In this document: piece by piece, positions 61,921 to 64,000 of the stretch | How positions within the stretch are numbered: position 1 is the first letter of the stretch | How the letters are laid out: each line of letters opens with the position of its first letter | Origin: Clostridiales bacterium Firm_14 | GTDB taxonomy: Bacteria; Bacillota; Clostridia; Saccharofermentanales; Saccharofermentanaceae | DNA: 64,000 bases | Reading direction: 5' to 3' | Assembly: GCA_001604135.1 (NCBI GenBank) | Contig: LVAT01000006.1 | Coordinates: 1 to 64,000 of the forward strand | Notes under the pieces: generated by a model | Told to the model about the DNA's origin: nothing | Database searches by the model: none | The model's input: the letters and a program-made list of their open reading frames with translations, nothing else | Position numbers and translations under genes: made by a program

Positions 61921-62493
61921 TTATTTGCGTTTTCTTCTAAGCGTCTCGTCGTAAGAATAATTCTCTTCAAGGAAATCCTCGCCCTTCTGTTCTTCAGTGA
62001 ACGAGAGGCCGGGATAGTTAAGCTGTCTTAATACTTCGTAGATAGCGACAGCTGCTGCGTTGGAGACATTAAGGCATCTGCAGTCGGCTGCCATGGGGAT
62101 CCTGAAGCACCTGTCGAGGTTGGCCCTTAAGATCTCGCCCGGAATGCCGGTGCTCTCCTTGCCGAAGATAAGGTAAATCTCAGATCCTTCAGAAGCTTTT
62201 TTGAAATCTATGTCAGAAGGCGGTACCTTCCCGTAACGGGTCATGAAGAAATACTCGCCGTCATTCTTGCTCACAAAGTCCTGCCATGAGTCGTAGAGAG
62301 TGTACTCTGCCCATGTGATGTGATTAGTGGATGCTCTCCTGAACTCTGGATTCTCGATGTCAAAACCGACAGGTCCTATGATGTGGAGTGTCGCTCCGGT
62401 AGCAACGCAGGTGCGCATGATGTTGCCGGTATTCTGCGGGATCTCCGGTTCAAATAAAACGACGTTTACTATGCTTTTACCTGATTTATTCAT
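61921..62493 (-). CDS. trmL: tRNA (cytidine/uridine-2'-O-)-methyltransferase TrmL family
   Basis: SPOUT-type methyltransferase for the wobble base 34 of leucine tRNAs. PEIPQNTGNIMRTC at the start, IFGKESTGIP in the knot, and IPMAADCRCLNVSNAAAV at the SAM site are typical. At 190 residues it is a little longer than the usual 155-165, with a basic C-terminal tail. ATG 62493 is chosen because GGAGAAG lies just upstream; a start seven codons earlier has no ribosome site. Confidence 0.93.
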   Translation of the reverse strand: MNKSGKSIVNVVLFEPEIPQNTGNIMRTCVATGATLHIIGPVGFDIENPEFRRASTNHITWAEYTLYDSWQDFVSKNDGEYFFMTRYGKVPPSDIDFKKASEGSEIYLIFGKESTGIPGEILRANLDRCFRIPMAADCRCLNVSNAAAVAIYEVLRQLNYPGLSFTEEQKGEDFLEENYSYDETLRRKRK

Positions 62494-62719
62494 GTTCTTC
62501 TCCACACGGGACATTCTTTATATAGACGGTCATACATCTGCCATGAAAAACCATGCCTCCAAATGGCTACAATAATAACCTCTGATCAACAGTCAATATA
62601 ATATTTATTGGAAAGGTGCTTTTCAAGGTTTGAAAATAAATATCAAAGTCTTTTAGCGTTATCAGGCACGAGACCCGACAATAGCCGGATTTTTGTCTAT
62701 CCGCGAATAGAAAAAACGG

Positions 62720-62740
62720 AATCCTTTATTCACAAGGATT
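62720..62740 (-). terminator. Terminator after the M50-like membrane protein gene
   Basis: AATCCTT (62720-62726) pairs with AAGGATT (62734-62740); on the minus strand CCGTTTTTTC follows. The 62494-62749 gap otherwise shows no gene. Confidence 0.8.
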
Positions 62741-62749
62741 TGAGCTCCT

Positions 62750-63793
62750 TTATAAGGCCTTCCCCGGAAAATTATCTATCGCGTGATTAAGCCTGTTGAT
62801 ACACTTTCTGCAGTATTCTCTCTCGACGGGAACAGAGAACTCTTCGATCTTCTCCAGAGCCTTTATCGCACAGGTTTTTGCGGTCTCCACGTTGCCGAAG
62901 CAGTTAAGTTCATAAAAGCCCTTAACGAACATCGCATTGGGTTCCGTATCCTTCGAAATGTCGTCAATTATCCTGTGATAGTATTCCTTGGCCTTGGAGG
63001 GAACGATGTTGTGGTAAGAGTAGTAATAGACCAGATCCATGCAGATGCCCAGGTTTATCTTGGTATCTATGCTGTTTGGTTTCAGCACGCTCTCGACATC
63101 GGCTACCGCTTCAGGCATCCTGTCAAAATAGTCATTGGCATCCAGATATTCGAAATACAGAAGAAAATACAGCATTCTCTCCGTGTCCCAGACCTTCTTG
63201 TAATTCATCTCTCTTATGGGCTTCAGATCCATCTGGTCGAAAGGAACGCCGGACCTCAGCATGCTTAAGCCTTCCTGCGCATATCCGGACAATGACTTAC
63301 TGGCATTGACCTTGGCCAGGACAGAGATGGTAGTGCAGAATTTTCCGATGATGAAGACAAGTGTCCATGCACCCAGGAGGAAGAATACCGACCCCAGGAA
63401 GTAAGAATAGACCTTGAATGTGGCGATCAGAAGACCTGTAAATATGCCTATTCCGGCAAGGAGCATAACGAGCGCGGACACGATCATATAGCCTTTCTCT
63501 CTGGCAATGAGTTTCTTGCTGTCAGTTTCTGCTTCGCGTTCGAGATCGAATGACGTCAAGACCTGCAAGCCAATTCCGGCTTTGTGCCCCCTTTTTTCCC
63601 ATTTGCCGTTTTTAAGCTTTGTATATTTGAGACCGAATATAAGGATATCCGTGACTTTCATTCCAAAAACTTTTGCAAAGGCTAATTGGAAAAGTCCTTG
63701 AACAAATGTGGACAAGATAAGCCCTACGATAGCCATCACTAAGATAACAATCGGATTGTATGTAAGTTCTCCCAAATATCTTAAATACTGCAT
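62750..63793 (-). CDS. Membrane protein, M50-peptidase-like fold without active site, plus helical-repeat tail
   Basis: 347 residues. The first membrane helix (about 13-36) runs into GLFQLAFAKVFGMKVTDILIFG and a basic KYTKLKNGKWEKRGHK loop, resembling the start of site-2-protease-like M50 proteins in clostridia, but the expected HExxH is replaced by LFQLA. Two further hydrophobic segments lie at about 100-125 and 128-155. Residues 170-347 are soluble and helical with repeated Tyr/Leu pairs, like tetratricopeptide repeats. Function unknown; the family link is my reading. AGAGGTAAAG precedes the ATG. Confidence 0.55.
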   Translation of the reverse strand: MQYLRYLGELTYNPIVILVMAIVGLILSTFVQGLFQLAFAKVFGMKVTDILIFGLKYTKLKNGKWEKRGHKAGIGLQVLTSFDLEREAETDSKKLIAREKGYMIVSALVMLLAGIGIFTGLLIATFKVYSYFLGSVFFLLGAWTLVFIIGKFCTTISVLAKVNASKSLSGYAQEGLSMLRSGVPFDQMDLKPIREMNYKKVWDTERMLYFLLYFEYLDANDYFDRMPEAVADVESVLKPNSIDTKINLGICMDLVYYYSYHNIVPSKAKEYYHRIIDDISKDTEPNAMFVKGFYELNCFGNVETAKTCAIKALEKIEEFSVPVEREYCRKCINRLNHAIDNFPGKAL

Positions 63794-63914
63794 CTTTACC
63801 TCTGGTTAACACGTTTCCGGGTATTTATGTTGAATATAATAGCATTTTAATTGGGAGCAAGTAAAACACTTCGCCGCATAGTATAATGAGCCAAATCAAT
63901 AACGGCGGTTTCCT

Positions 63915-64000
63915 ATGACAAGCACTAAGAAATTCTGGACATTAAGATATATCATCATCAACGCGACATACTTTGCCGTTTATAGCGGGATTCATGCTTA
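63915..64000 (+). CDS. Start of a major-facilitator-like transporter gene (cut by window end)
   Basis: Only 28 codons are present. They begin MTSTKKFWTLRYIIINATYF and continue into a hydrophobic helix with SGIHA, the usual first helix of MFS_1 transporters in clostridia. There is no stop before the window edge. The ribosome site is weak. The identity rests on this short stretch only. Confidence 0.4.
   Translation, partial: MTSTKKFWTLRYIIINATYFAVYSGIHA

Noticed and set aside
1-64000. tRNA, rRNA, prophage or transposase genes
   Set aside because: I scanned intergenic gaps and the open frames for cloverleaf-like stretches, integrase or transposase motifs and found none; a tRNAscan run would settle the tRNA question.

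Overview
The window is chromosomal DNA of a low-to-moderate G+C Gram-positive bacterium, most likely an anaerobic member of the class Clostridia (Bacillota). Evidence: HPr kinase/phosphorylase, WhiA and RapZ in one cluster, an ECF-type transporter energizing module, a zinc-lid adenylate kinase, lipoproteins with lipoboxes followed by Thr/Pro-rich linkers, and paired cellobiose and cellodextrin phosphorylases. The last point suggests a plant-fibre or cellodextrin user, such as a rumen, gut or digester Saccharofermentans/Hungateiclostridium-like lineage; that is inference. I see no phage genes, IS elements, tRNA/rRNA genes or CRISPR arrays. Gene density is high, with long co-directional runs.

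Layout. 0.1-8.5 kb: a HAD phosphatase, phosphoglucomutase, and an envelope glycosylation group (YfhO-like protein, CsbB-like polyprenyl-phosphate glycosyltransferase, a second polytopic protein). 8.5-12 kb: cyclophilin, nicotinate phosphoribosyltransferase and an SPFH/NfeD pair. 12-16.6 kb: truA, a ROK glucokinase and the ECF module with both ATPases fused in one polypeptide. 16.7-23.2 kb: the alpha operon (rpmJ-rpsM-rpsK-rpsD-rpoA-rplQ) with its own promoter, separated by a terminator from secY-adk-map-infA. 23.2-28 kb: alr, nnrD, metA, a uridine-kinase-like protein and a membrane protein. 28-30.5 kb: a beta-propeller surface protein and a small unknown. 30.5-39.8 kb: whiA, rapZ, murB, hprK directly behind a cellodextrin phosphorylase, then cellobiose phosphorylase. 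40-44 kb: two lipoproteins (one a sugar-type solute-binding protein) and an orphan CbiG-like protein. 44-46.9 kb: hydroxyacid dehydrogenase, a membrane protein and dus. 47-51.9 kb: two CobW-type GTPases followed by trkA-trkH. 52-57.8 kb: DEAD-box helicase, a deoB-deoC fusion, a small membrane protein, a diguanylate cyclase and a saccharopine-dehydrogenase-like enzyme. 58-60.5 kb: an amino-acid ABC transporter whose binding protein appears circularly permuted. 60.5-64 kb: two zinc-ribbon membrane proteins, trmL, a peptidase-M50-like protein without an HExxH motif, and the start of an MFS-like gene.

How genes work together. Cellobiose and cellodextrin phosphorylases yield glucose 1-phosphate, phosphoglucomutase converts it to glucose 6-phosphate, ROK glucokinase handles the released glucose, and HprK sits immediately behind the cellodextrin phosphorylase gene. 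The CobW pair looks like a metal-responsive unit: a short palindrome lies inside its predicted promoter, one GTPase has a metal-buffering His/Asp tract, and the other is fused to a YcgQ/DUF1980-like domain.

Most unusual items: the circularly permuted solute-binding protein (57954-58784), the DeoB-DeoC fusion (53155-54990), the CobW-DUF1980 fusion with its His-rich partner (46981-49057), the orphan CbiG-like protein (42835-43902), and a tandem hairpin repeat (39925-40045).
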